A DNA stretch of 64,000 nucleotides from Mycobacterium sp. GA-1285 (lineage in GTDB: Bacteria > Actinomycetota > Actinomycetes > Mycobacteriales > Mycobacteriaceae), in NCBI RefSeq assembly GCF_001499905.1, contig NZ_LQIS01000053.1, positions 1 through 64,000 on the forward strand. The letters run 5' to 3'. Below are positions 50,035 through 57,971 of the stretch, piece after piece. Position numbers and translations under genes: made by a program. Under the pieces are notes generated by a model, which did not search any database, was not told where the DNA came from, and saw only the letters and a program-made list of their open reading frames with translations. Numbering within the stretch: position 1 is the first letter of the stretch; each line of letters opens with the position of its first letter.

Positions 50035-50834
50035 ACGCGATCACGATCGAGGGCCTGCGCCACGTCTACCCGGACGGACATGTCGCCCTCGACGGTGTCG
50101 ACCTGGCCGTGTGCCGCGGGGAACGCATCGCCGTGCTGGGCCCTAACGGCGCGGGGAAGACGACGCTGATGCTGCATCTCAACGGTGTGCTCACCGCGTC
50201 CTCCGGCACGGTACGGATCGGTGATGTGGCGTTGACGCGCAAGACACTTCACGACGTGCGCAGGCGGGTGGGTCTCGTTTTTCAGGATCCCGACGACCAG
50301 TTGTTCATGCCGACCGTCGCCCAGGACGTGGCGTTCGGTCCGGCGAACTTCGGGTTGCGCGGTGACGAGCTGGCCAAACGGGTGCGAGAGGCGCTGGAGA
50401 CGGTGTCTCTCATCGAAGAGGCCGACCGCAGCCCCACCCACCTGTCGGCGGGCCAACGTCGCCGCGCGGCGCTGGCGACCGTGCTGGCCTGCCAGCCCGA
50501 CATCCTCGTGCTCGACGAACCGTCGGCCAACCTCGATCCCGTCGCGCGCCGCGAACTGGCCGAAACGCTCTCGAGGTTGGGCTCCACGATGTTGATCGTC
50601 ACCCACGATCTGCCCTACGCCGCTCAACTGTGCGAGCGGGCGGTCGTGATGGACCGCGGCGTGATCGTGGCCGACGGGCCCATCCGGGACATCCTCGCCG
50701 ACACCGAACTGCTTGCCGCACACCGGCTGGAGCTGCCCTGGGGCTTCGAGGTGCCGGCCCGGCCGGGAACTAGTGCCGTCGCGACGGCGGCCACGGCGGC
50801 TCGCCGCACAGCGCCAGCAACGCGTTCTCGATGA
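50031..50834 (+). CDS. cbiO: ECF transporter ATPase CbiO
   Basis: This 267-residue ABC ATPase has Walker A GPNGAGKT at residues 37-44, a Q-loop in VFQDPDDQLF, and the signature HLSAGQRRR (a variant of LSGGQ). Walker B is ILVLDEPSANLD, and the switch His is in IVTHD. It powers the CbiM/N/Q importer in the cytosol. Its last 65 bases overlap the 3' end of the convergent mtr gene. The Ala-Thr-Arg-rich tail (ATAATAARRTAPATRSR) lies in that overlap and may be non-essential. Confidence 0.93.
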   Translation: MNAITIEGLRHVYPDGHVALDGVDLAVCRGERIAVLGPNGAGKTTLMLHLNGVLTASSGTVRIGDVALTRKTLHDVRRRVGLVFQDPDDQLFMPTVAQDVAFGPANFGLRGDELAKRVREALETVSLIEEADRSPTHLSAGQRRRAALATVLACQPDILVLDEPSANLDPVARRELAETLSRLGSTMLIVTHDLPYAAQLCERAVVMDRGVIVADGPIRDILADTELLAAHRLELPWGFEVPARPGTSAVATAATAARRTAPATRSR

Positions 50835-52185
50835 CCTCCGGCAGGGCGGGGTGGATCCAGTATTGGCCGCGCGCCATCTCCTGTGCAGGCAGGTCGAACG
50901 CCATCGCCTGAACGACCGGTTGGATCAGCGATGACGCCTGATGGCCCATGATGTGTGCGCCGAGGAGCAGTCCCGTGTCGTCGTCGACGATGAGTTTGGC
51001 GATACCGGCGGTGTCCTCCATCGCCCATCCGTAGGCCACGTCGGCGTAGTCCTGAATCTTGACCTTGATCCGGAAACCCTGTGCGCGCGCCTCGTTTTCG
51101 GTCAGCCCGACGCTGGCGATCTGGGGGTCTGTGAAGACAGCCGACGGCACGTGGCGGTGGTTGGCCGACATCAGCGCGTCCGTGTCATCCCAGTCCTGAA
51201 CAAGGTTGTGTTTGACGACGCGCGCTTCGTGGTTGGCCACATGCTTGAGTTGGAAGTCCGACGACACATCGCCGAGCGCGAAAACGCCGCGGGCGGTGGT
51301 GCGTTGGTATTCGTCGACGACGACGTGTCCGCTCGAGGTCACCTTCACACCGGCGTGCTCCGCGTCGAGCAGGTCACCGTTGGGGACGCGCCCGGTCGCC
51401 ACCAACAGCGCGTCGCCGCGCAGTTGTGAGCCGTCGTGACAGGTGATCTCGACACCCTCGCCGACTTCGCGGGCGTCGGCCAGTTCGTGGTGGTTGCGCA
51501 CTTCCCACTTCTTTGCGGCGATGTCGGTGAAGCGCATCGCGATGTCGTCGTCGTGGCCGCGCAGCAGGGTGCTGCCGCGGATCAGCAGCGTGATCCGGCT
51601 GCCGAGCGACGAGAAGATGTGGGCGAACTCGCAAGCGACATAACCGCCGCCGACGATGATGAGGTGTTCGGGCAGATCGGTGATCCGCATGATCGTGTCG
51701 CTGGTGTGATACGGCGCACCGCATTGGGTGACCGCCTCGGGAACCACCACCCGGGACCCGGCGGCGATGACCACCCGGTCCGCGGTGAACTCGTCGCCGT
51801 CGTCGGTGCGCAACGCGTACCGGCCGTCGGGTCTGGTGGGCGCGAATCTGGTGTGGCCGGAGAACACCTGCACATTCGGTGAGGAGCGGCGGTAGTTCTC
51901 TCCCGCGACGGCCAGCGGGTCGATCCGTCCGAACACTCGTGAGACGATGTCGGGCCACCGCACCCCGTCGATATGCGCGTCAATGCCGTATCGCGCCGCC
52001 TCCCTGACGTTGTCGGCGATGCCCGCCGCGTAGACGAACATCTTCGTCGGGATGCAACCGACATTGAGGCAGGTTCCGCCGAACACACTCTGCTCGCAGA
52101 TCGCGATCTTCTTGTCGATGTAGCGCTCGTCGAGAATGGAGTTGCCCGAACCGGCCCCGATGATCGCGATGTCGAAGTGCGTCAT
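50770..52185 (-). CDS. mtr: Mycothione reductase
   Basis: This 471-residue flavoprotein reduces mycothiol disulfide with NADPH. FAD binding is shown by IIGAGSGNSI at residues 8-17, and the redox pair is Cys39 and Cys44 in GGTCLNVGC. A second Rossmann motif is IVGGGYVACEF, and GVFALGDVS and the HPALPEV C-terminal active-site His segment complete the family. The ATG at 52185 has AGGAGG nine bases upstream. It overlaps the end of the upstream hydrolase gene by four bases. The equivalent in M. tuberculosis is Rv2855. Confidence 0.95.
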   Translation of the reverse strand: MTHFDIAIIGAGSGNSILDERYIDKKIAICEQSVFGGTCLNVGCIPTKMFVYAAGIADNVREAARYGIDAHIDGVRWPDIVSRVFGRIDPLAVAGENYRRSSPNVQVFSGHTRFAPTRPDGRYALRTDDGDEFTADRVVIAAGSRVVVPEAVTQCGAPYHTSDTIMRITDLPEHLIIVGGGYVACEFAHIFSSLGSRITLLIRGSTLLRGHDDDIAMRFTDIAAKKWEVRNHHELADAREVGEGVEITCHDGSQLRGDALLVATGRVPNGDLLDAEHAGVKVTSSGHVVVDEYQRTTARGVFALGDVSSDFQLKHVANHEARVVKHNLVQDWDDTDALMSANHRHVPSAVFTDPQIASVGLTENEARAQGFRIKVKIQDYADVAYGWAMEDTAGIAKLIVDDDTGLLLGAHIMGHQASSLIQPVVQAMAFDLPAQEMARGQYWIHPALPEVIENALLALCGEPPWPPSRRH

Positions 52186-53207
52186 GATGACCGGCCTCCT
52201 GGGGATCGGGTGACGGCGGAGCCGCGGGCGGCCGGGTCGAGGTACCAGTCCAGCCACCGGTCGAGTTCGCCGTAGGCAGCCTGCCGCGCGTCGGGCACCG
52301 ACAGGAACACGTCGTGCTTGGCATCGGCGATGGGCACGATCGTGGTGCGGTTCCCGATGCATCCGGCCCATCGGGCGATCTGCCTGACGTCGAGCACTGC
52401 ATCGCCCCGCTGAATCGCGTCAGGGTCATTCACCTCACGGACGCTGCGGTCCGAGCGCAGGATGAGGTTGGGCACACCGACGTCGAGACCGCGGTGAAGT
52501 CTGGCGTGGCCCCGGCGGATCGCGGCGATCCAGCCGGTCGTGACGGGGAAGCCGCCGACAGGCTTCCACCTCAGGTCGTAGTCGAAGTCGCCGTGGTAGT
52601 CGCGGTGCAGTGACGACCCGTATCCGCCCTCGGTCGGCGGACGCACCACCAGCCGCTTGCTCACCCGCGAGACGGCGCCCAGCGCGGCGCGCGTCGGCGC
52701 GGCCCGCAGGATCGACGGTCCCTGCAGGTCGAGCCACGGGCTGTTGAGCACGAGGCCGCCGACGCGTCTGCGCCCGGTACGCCCTTGGCGACGCAACCGG
52801 TCCAGCCACAGCGACACGATGAGCCCACCGGCCGAGTGCCCGTACACCAGGTTCTCGGTCGGGGCCACCGAATCGATGATGTCGAGGGCGCGGCCGAGTT
52901 CGACGTCGTAGCGGGCCAGGTCGGTGGTGAAGTGAGGGGTCTGGCCCTCGCGCCACGAACGTCCGCATTTGTGCAGGTCGATCGCGTAAAAGGCGAATCC
53001 GCGGCCGGCGAAGTGGTCGGCGAGCTCGGTGTTGAAGAAGTAGTCGGTGAATCCGTGCACCAACAGCACCGCGCGCGTGGCCGACCGATCCGGTTCGCCG
53101 CGGCGCACCAGGGTGGCGACGAGCTCACCCTCCCCGTCGGGGTCCGAGCCGAGGGCCATCGTGTGTTGCCAGTAGCCCGGCAGCACGTCCGCCTTCCAGT
53201 CGGGCAC
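52182..53207 (-). CDS. Alpha/beta hydrolase (lysophospholipase-like)
   Basis: This hydrolase of about 341 residues has LLVHGFTDYFF for the oxyanion part, YGHSAGGLIV as the nucleophile elbow and a C-terminal ADAKHDVFL His segment. It resembles monoacylglycerol/lysophospholipase-type enzymes and fits Rv2854. The start is taken as GTG at 53207, as further upstream the frame is unlike the family. It precedes mtr on the same strand with a four-base overlap, so mycothione reductase is co-transcribed. The substrate is unknown. Confidence 0.82.
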   Translation of the reverse strand: MPDWKADVLPGYWQHTMALGSDPDGEGELVATLVRRGEPDRSATRAVLLVHGFTDYFFNTELADHFAGRGFAFYAIDLHKCGRSWREGQTPHFTTDLARYDVELGRALDIIDSVAPTENLVYGHSAGGLIVSLWLDRLRRQGRTGRRRVGGLVLNSPWLDLQGPSILRAAPTRAALGAVSRVSKRLVVRPPTEGGYGSSLHRDYHGDFDYDLRWKPVGGFPVTTGWIAAIRRGHARLHRGLDVGVPNLILRSDRSVREVNDPDAIQRGDAVLDVRQIARWAGCIGNRTTIVPIADAKHDVFLSVPDARQAAYGELDRWLDWYLDPAARGSAVTRSPGGRSS

Positions 53208-53287
53208 GACAGCAACGATAGCCGCGACAGCCCGTGGCGCCGGGTGAAGCGGGGCCGAACAGGGTTCCGCGCGGCGATCGCATGAGA

Positions 53288-53314
53288 TTGAGAACGCCCG
53301 CTGCGGGCTAACCT
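53288..53314 (+). promoter_or_regulatory. Candidate promoter with internal palindrome upstream of mqo
   Basis: TTGAGA at 53288-53293 and TAACCT at 53309-53314 are 15 bases apart. Between them lies GCCCGC-T-GCGGGC, a perfect 6-1-6 palindrome (53296-53308). The spacing is a bit short, so confidence is low. Confidence 0.4.
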
Positions 53315-53364
53315 GATGATCGACCCTGATGATCGACGCTGATGATCGACTCTGATGATCGACC
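53313..53364 (+). repeat. 13-bp tandem repeat, four copies
   Basis: CTGATGATCGAC plus one variable base occurs four times (starts 53313, 53326, 53339, 53352). It lies in the region between the hydrolase start and the mqo start, so copy number could alter the mqo leader. Confidence 0.85.
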
Positions 53365-53410
53365 ATGGCGCGATCACGCCGAAACCGAGTTCAGCCCCGG
53401 GGGACTGAGA

Positions 53411-54910
53411 GTGTCTGACGAACCGAGAAAAACAGACGTCGTGCTCATCGGGGCCGGCATCATGAGCGCAACGTTGGGCGCACTGCTGCGGCTGCTGGAG
53501 CCGGACTGGTCGATCACCCTCATCGAGCGCCTCGACGCGGCGGCCGCCGAGAGCAGCGACGCGTGGAACAACGCGGGTACCGGTCACTCGGCCCTGTGCG
53601 AGCTGAACTACACCCCGCAACAGCCCGACGGGTCCATCGACATCTCGAAGGCGGTGCGCGTCAACGAGCAGTTCCAGGTGACGCGCCAGTTCTGGGCGTA
53701 CGCGGTGGAGAACGGGTTGATCAGCGATCCACGTAGCTTCCTCAACCCGATTCCGCATGTGAGTTTTGTGCACGGCGAGGCCGGCGTGAAGTATCTGCGC
53801 CGCCGCTACGACACGCTGGTCGTCAATCCGCTCTTCTCCTCGATGGAGTACATCGAGGACGCGGACGAGTTCGCGCGGCGGCTGCCGCTGATGGCCGAGA
53901 AGCGCGACTTCTCCGAACCGGTCGCGCTCAACTGGACCGACCAGGGCACCGACGTCGACTTCGGTGCCCTGTCACGCCAGCTGCTGGGCTACGTCGCCCA
54001 GCGCGGTATGACCACATACTTCGGGCACGAGGCGCGCGATCTGCGCCAGGAGTCCGACGGTTCGTGGACCTTGAAGGTGGTCAATCTCCGCACCGGGCGC
54101 ACCAGCAAGCTCGGGGCCGGTTTCGTGTTCGTCGGCGCGGGTGGCGGGGCGTTGAATCTGTTGCAGAAGGCAGGCATGAAGGAGGCCAAGAACTTCGGCG
54201 GCTTTCCGGTCAGCGGCAAGTTCCTGCGTACAGATGTCTCGCGCCTGACCGAAGCGCATCGGGCCAAAGTGTACGGACAGCCTCCGGTGGGTGCGCCGCC
54301 GATGTCGGTTCCGCACCTGGACGCGCGCGTCATCAACGGCCGGTCCTGGTTGCTGTTCGGGCCGTTCGCGGGCTGGTCACCGAAATTCCTCAAACAGGGC
54401 GACGTGTTCGACCTGCCCGAATCCATCACGCTCAACAACGTCGCGTCGATGGCGAACGTCGCACTCACCCAGTTCGGACTGCTGAGGTACCTGGTGGGCC
54501 AGCTGATGCTGTCGGACGCCGAGCGGATAGACGCGTTGCGCGAATTCGTGCCCGGCGCAAGGGAATCGGACTGGGAGCTCAACGTGGCGGGGCAGCGGGT
54601 CCAGGTCATCTGCGGTAAGAGCGGCAAGGGCGTGCTGGACTTCGGCACCACCGTGCTCACCTCCGGCGACGGCACCATCGCCGGGCTGCTCGGCGCATCC
54701 CCGGGTGCGTCAACCGCCGTGCCCGCGATGATCGACGTGCTGCAACGCTGTTTCGCCGAGCGCTATCCGGCGTGGGAGTCCAAGATCAAGGACATGGTGC
54801 CTTCGCTGGGACGCGAGTTGTCCTCCGAGCCGGCGCTCTTGGACGAGGTGTGGTCGTACGGAACGCGGGTCCTGCGTCTGGACGAGCCCTCGGCGGTGGC
54901 CACGGGATGA
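53411..54910 (+). CDS. mqo: Malate:quinone oxidoreductase
   Basis: This 499-residue peripheral membrane FAD enzyme oxidises L-malate to oxaloacetate and passes electrons to quinone. FAD binding is visible in VVLIGAGIMSATLGALL near residue 10, with the family segment NNAGTGHSALCELNYTP near 54. GFVFVGAGGGALNLLQK and GGFPVSGKFLR lie further on. The GTG at 53411 is preferred, with a GGGGG site eight to ten bases upstream. It matches Rv2852c, and the next gene overlaps by four bases. Confidence 0.93.
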   Translation: MSDEPRKTDVVLIGAGIMSATLGALLRLLEPDWSITLIERLDAAAAESSDAWNNAGTGHSALCELNYTPQQPDGSIDISKAVRVNEQFQVTRQFWAYAVENGLISDPRSFLNPIPHVSFVHGEAGVKYLRRRYDTLVVNPLFSSMEYIEDADEFARRLPLMAEKRDFSEPVALNWTDQGTDVDFGALSRQLLGYVAQRGMTTYFGHEARDLRQESDGSWTLKVVNLRTGRTSKLGAGFVFVGAGGGALNLLQKAGMKEAKNFGGFPVSGKFLRTDVSRLTEAHRAKVYGQPPVGAPPMSVPHLDARVINGRSWLLFGPFAGWSPKFLKQGDVFDLPESITLNNVASMANVALTQFGLLRYLVGQLMLSDAERIDALREFVPGARESDWELNVAGQRVQVICGKSGKGVLDFGTTVLTSGDGTIAGLLGASPGASTAVPAMIDVLQRCFAERYPAWESKIKDMVPSLGRELSSEPALLDEVWSYGTRVLRLDEPSAVATG

Positions 54911-55353
54911 CGGTTGCGCTGCGCCGCAGTTGGTCTCGAGACCTCGACGCCGCAACGCTCTACGAACTGCTCAAGCTGCGGGTCGAGGTCTTCGTTGTGG
55001 AGCAGGCCATTCCGTACCCCGAACTCGACGGTCGCGATCTTCTGTCCGAGACGCGGCATTTCTGGCTGGAAACCTCCACCGGTGAAGTCATTTCGACGCT
55101 GCGTCTGATGGAGGAGCATCCCGGCGGGCATAAGGGTTTTCGCATCGGGCGGGTGTGCACCAAGCGTGAGGTGCGCGGACGGGGACACAGCACCCGGCTG
55201 CTGCAGGCCGCGCTGGCCGAGGTGGGCGACTACCCCTGTCGCATCGACGCGCAGACGTACCTGGCCGATATGTATGCCCGCCTCGGCTTCGTCCGCGACG
55301 GACAGGAGTTCATGCAGGACGGCATTCCGCACGTCCCTATGCTGAAGCCGTGA
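54907..55353 (+). CDS. ElaA-like GNAT acetyltransferase
   Basis: This 148-residue GNAT protein is of the ElaA type. It has LYELLKLRVEVFVVEQAIPY, the acetyl-CoA loop RIGRVCTKREVRGRGHSTRL and the YARLGFVRDGQEF end. It overlaps mqo at its ATG and the chelatase gene at its TGA, so it sits in a coupled operon. The acceptor is unknown. It corresponds to Rv2851c by position. Confidence 0.9.
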   Translation: MTVALRRSWSRDLDAATLYELLKLRVEVFVVEQAIPYPELDGRDLLSETRHFWLETSTGEVISTLRLMEEHPGGHKGFRIGRVCTKREVRGRGHSTRLLQAALAEVGDYPCRIDAQTYLADMYARLGFVRDGQEFMQDGIPHVPMLKP

Positions 55354-57209
55354 CCTATCCCTTCAGCGCCATCGTCGGGCATGACCGCCTGCGGTTGGCG
55401 CTGCTGCTGTGCGCGATCCGCCCCGATATCGGAGGGGTCTTGATCCGCGGGGAGAAGGGCACCGCGAAGTCGACGGCGGTGCGCGGGCTGGCCAAGGTGC
55501 TGGAAGCGGCCGCTGCTGCGGACGGGCCGCCGGGCGCCGTCGGTCAGCTGGTCGAACTGCCCATAGGCGCCACCGAGGACCGGGTGGTCGGGTCACTGGA
55601 CCTGCAGAAGGTGCTGCGCGACGGTGAGCACGCGTTCTCGCCGGGACTGCTCGCCCGTGCGCACGGCGGTGTGCTCTACGTCGACGAGGTCAACCTGCTG
55701 CACGACCATCTGGTCGACGTGCTGCTCGACGCCGCCGCGATGGGCCGGGTCCACGTCGAGCGCGACGGGGTGTCGCACAGCCACGAGGCACGCTTCGTTC
55801 TGATCGGCACGATGAATCCCGAAGAGGGTGAACTGCGTCCGCAGCTGCTCGACCGGTTCGGCCTGACCGTCGACGTGCGGGCGTCACGCGACGTCGACGT
55901 GCGCGTCGAGGTGATCCGTCAGCGCATGGCGTACGAGGCCGATCCCGCCGTGTTCGCGCAGCGCTATGCCGAGGCCGATGCCGAGCTGGCGCGTCGGGTC
56001 GCGGCGGCCCGTGCTTTGGTCGACTCGGTTTCGTTGCCCGACAGTGAATTACGTCGGATAGCGGCGCTGTGCGCGGCGTTCGACGTCGACGGTATGCGTG
56101 CGGACCTGGTGGTCGCCAGAACCGCCGTCGCGCACGCCGCGTGGCGCGGGGTCGAGGTGGTGTCCGAGGAGGACATCCGGGTGGCCGCCGAACTCGCGCT
56201 GCCGCACCGCCGACGCCGCGACCCGTTCGACGACCCCGGCCTGGATCCCGGCCAACTCGACGACGCGATGGCGCAGGCCGACGAGGCCAGCGAGGAGAAC
56301 CCCGACCCCGAACCCGAGCCGGACCCACCCGGCGGTGGCGCGTCGTCCCCGGACGGAGACGGCCGTGACGGGCAACCGTCGCAACGGGATTCGGGTGGCG
56401 CCTCGCGTCCCAGCGCCGCGCCCTCGGCGGTGTTTCGCACCCGCTCCCTGGTGGTGCCGGGTGTGGGGGAGGGGTCGCCGGGTCGCCGGTCGCGGGCGCG
56501 TAACCGCACCGGCAAGACTATTTCGGCCACGTCCGACGGTCGGATCGGTCACGGCGTGCACGTGTTCGGCACCCTGCTGGCGGCCGTGGAACGGCAACGC
56601 AGGCCTGGGGCGCCCCGGCCGCGGCACGGCGATGTGCGCCGGGCGATCCGGGAGGGCCGCGAGGGAAATCTGGTGATCTTCGTCGTCGACGCGTCGGGTT
56701 CGATGGCCGCGCGCGACCGGATGTCCGCGGTCGGCGGCGCGGCGCTGTCGCTGTTGCGCGATGCATATCAGCGGCGCGACAAGGTAGCCGTCATCACGTT
56801 CCGCCAGCGCGACGCGCACGTCCTGCTGCCCCCGACGTCGTCGGTGCACATCGCAGGCCGGCGCCTCGCCCGCTTCGACACCGGCGGCAGGACGCCTCTG
56901 GCGGAAGGATTGTTGGCAGCCCGCGATCTGGTCGTGCGGGAGAAGGCCCGCGACCGCGCGCGGCGCAGCCTCGTGGTGGTGTTGACCGACGGGCGCGCCA
57001 CCGGCGGTGCCGACCCGTTGGGGCGCGCGCGATCGGCCGCCGCGAGGTTGGTGGCCGAAGGCGCCGCCGCCGTCGTGGTGGACTGCGAAACGTCGTATGT
57101 GCGGTTGGGCCTGGCCGAAGAGCTCGCCGGTCAGCTGGGCGCCCCGGCGGTGCGGCTGGCTCAGCTCCGGGCGGACAACCTCACCGACGTGGTCCGCGCC
57201 GCCGCCTGA
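55350..57209 (+). CDS. Magnesium/cobalt-chelatase-type AAA plus VWA protein
   Basis: This 619-residue protein fuses a BchI-like AAA ATPase, with Walker A GEKGTAKS at residues 34-41 and YVDEVNLLHDHLVD, to a BchD-like part. A Pro/Glu/Asp-rich linker runs at about 290-400. A C-terminal VWA domain has the MIDAS motif DASGS at 447-451. It starts with GTG overlapping the acetyltransferase stop. It lies upstream of cobO, cobB and cysG, so a role with CobN in cobalt insertion is likely. No large CobN-type subunit gene is in this window. It matches Rv2850c by position. Confidence 0.9.
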   Translation: MTYPFSAIVGHDRLRLALLLCAIRPDIGGVLIRGEKGTAKSTAVRGLAKVLEAAAAADGPPGAVGQLVELPIGATEDRVVGSLDLQKVLRDGEHAFSPGLLARAHGGVLYVDEVNLLHDHLVDVLLDAAAMGRVHVERDGVSHSHEARFVLIGTMNPEEGELRPQLLDRFGLTVDVRASRDVDVRVEVIRQRMAYEADPAVFAQRYAEADAELARRVAAARALVDSVSLPDSELRRIAALCAAFDVDGMRADLVVARTAVAHAAWRGVEVVSEEDIRVAAELALPHRRRRDPFDDPGLDPGQLDDAMAQADEASEENPDPEPEPDPPGGGASSPDGDGRDGQPSQRDSGGASRPSAAPSAVFRTRSLVVPGVGEGSPGRRSRARNRTGKTISATSDGRIGHGVHVFGTLLAAVERQRRPGAPRPRHGDVRRAIREGREGNLVIFVVDASGSMAARDRMSAVGGAALSLLRDAYQRRDKVAVITFRQRDAHVLLPPTSSVHIAGRRLARFDTGGRTPLAEGLLAARDLVVREKARDRARRSLVVVLTDGRATGGADPLGRARSAAARLVAEGAAAVVVDCETSYVRLGLAEELAGQLGAPAVRLAQLRADNLTDVVRAAA

Positions 57210-57241
57210 GTTGGGCTCACACGGAGTAGGGAGAGGTAGGT

Positions 57242-57868
57242 ATGCCTCAGGGTCAGCCGCTGACGGTCCCCGACGACGGGTTGACCACCCGCGCGCGCCG
57301 CAACGCGCCGCTGTTCGCCGTGCACACCGGTGAAGGCAAGGGAAAATCGACAGCGGCGTTCGGCATGGCGCTGCGCGCGTGGAACCAGGGTTTCGACATC
57401 GCGGTGTTCCAGTTCGTCAAGAGCGCCAAGTGGAAGGTGGGCGAGGAAGCGGCCTTTCGCCAGCTCGGCAAGCTGCACGACGAGCACGGCGTCGGGGGAC
57501 CGGTGCAGTGGCACAAGATGGGGTCGGGGTGGTCCTGGACACGGGACAAGTCGCGCAAACACGGCGACGAGGTCGACCACGCCGCCACCGCGGCCGACGG
57601 CTGGGCCGAGATCGCGCGTCGGCTCGCCGACGAACGTCACGACTTCTACGTGCTCGACGAGTTCACCTACCCGCTGAAGTGGGGCTGGATCGACGTCGAC
57701 GAGGTGGTCGAGACGATCCGTTCCCGGCCCGGGATGCAGCACGTCGTCATCACCGGCCGCGACGCCCCGCGGCAGTTAGTCGACGCCGCGGATCTGGTCA
57801 CCGAGATGACCAAGGTCAAGCATCCGATGGACGTCGGCCGCAAGGGCCAAAAGGGCATCGAGTGGTGA
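57242..57868 (+). CDS. cobO: Cob(I)yrinic acid a,c-diamide adenosyltransferase
   Basis: This 208-residue CobA/CobO-type enzyme has the P-loop GEGKGKST at residues 30-37. The family segments FQFVKSAKWKVGEE, MGSGWSWT and YVLDEFTYPLKWGW are also visible. It transfers adenosyl from ATP to the cobalt of cobyrinate diamide. A GGGAGAGG ribosome site lies upstream of its ATG. It is Rv2849c by position. Between it and cobB lies a 62-bp palindromic repeat. Confidence 0.95.
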   Translation: MPQGQPLTVPDDGLTTRARRNAPLFAVHTGEGKGKSTAAFGMALRAWNQGFDIAVFQFVKSAKWKVGEEAAFRQLGKLHDEHGVGGPVQWHKMGSGWSWTRDKSRKHGDEVDHAATAADGWAEIARRLADERHDFYVLDEFTYPLKWGWIDVDEVVETIRSRPGMQHVVITGRDAPRQLVDAADLVTEMTKVKHPMDVGRKGQKGIEW

Positions 57869-57879
57869 CTCTCGGTTGG

Positions 57880-57941
57880 CGCGAGCGACCGCGGAATGAC
57901 ACTAATTGCGGTGTGTCGGCGTGCAAACACGGTCGCTCGCG
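57880..57941 (+). repeat. About 62-bp palindromic dispersed repeat, copy 3
   Basis: Arms CGCGAGCGACCG at 57880-57891 and CGGTCGCTCGCG at 57930-57941 are perfect inverted repeats. The inner part contains GCGGTGTGTCGGCGTGCAAA. The copy at 43744 is nearly the same on the other strand, and the one at 9525 keeps arms and length. Confidence 0.65.
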
Positions 57942-57971
57942 ACTGATGTGTAGGCCCACGCGGAGGGCAAG

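Noticed and set aside
53313..53364. Short CRISPR-like array
   Set aside because: Units are directly adjacent without spacers and no cas genes are near, so it is a simple tandem repeat.
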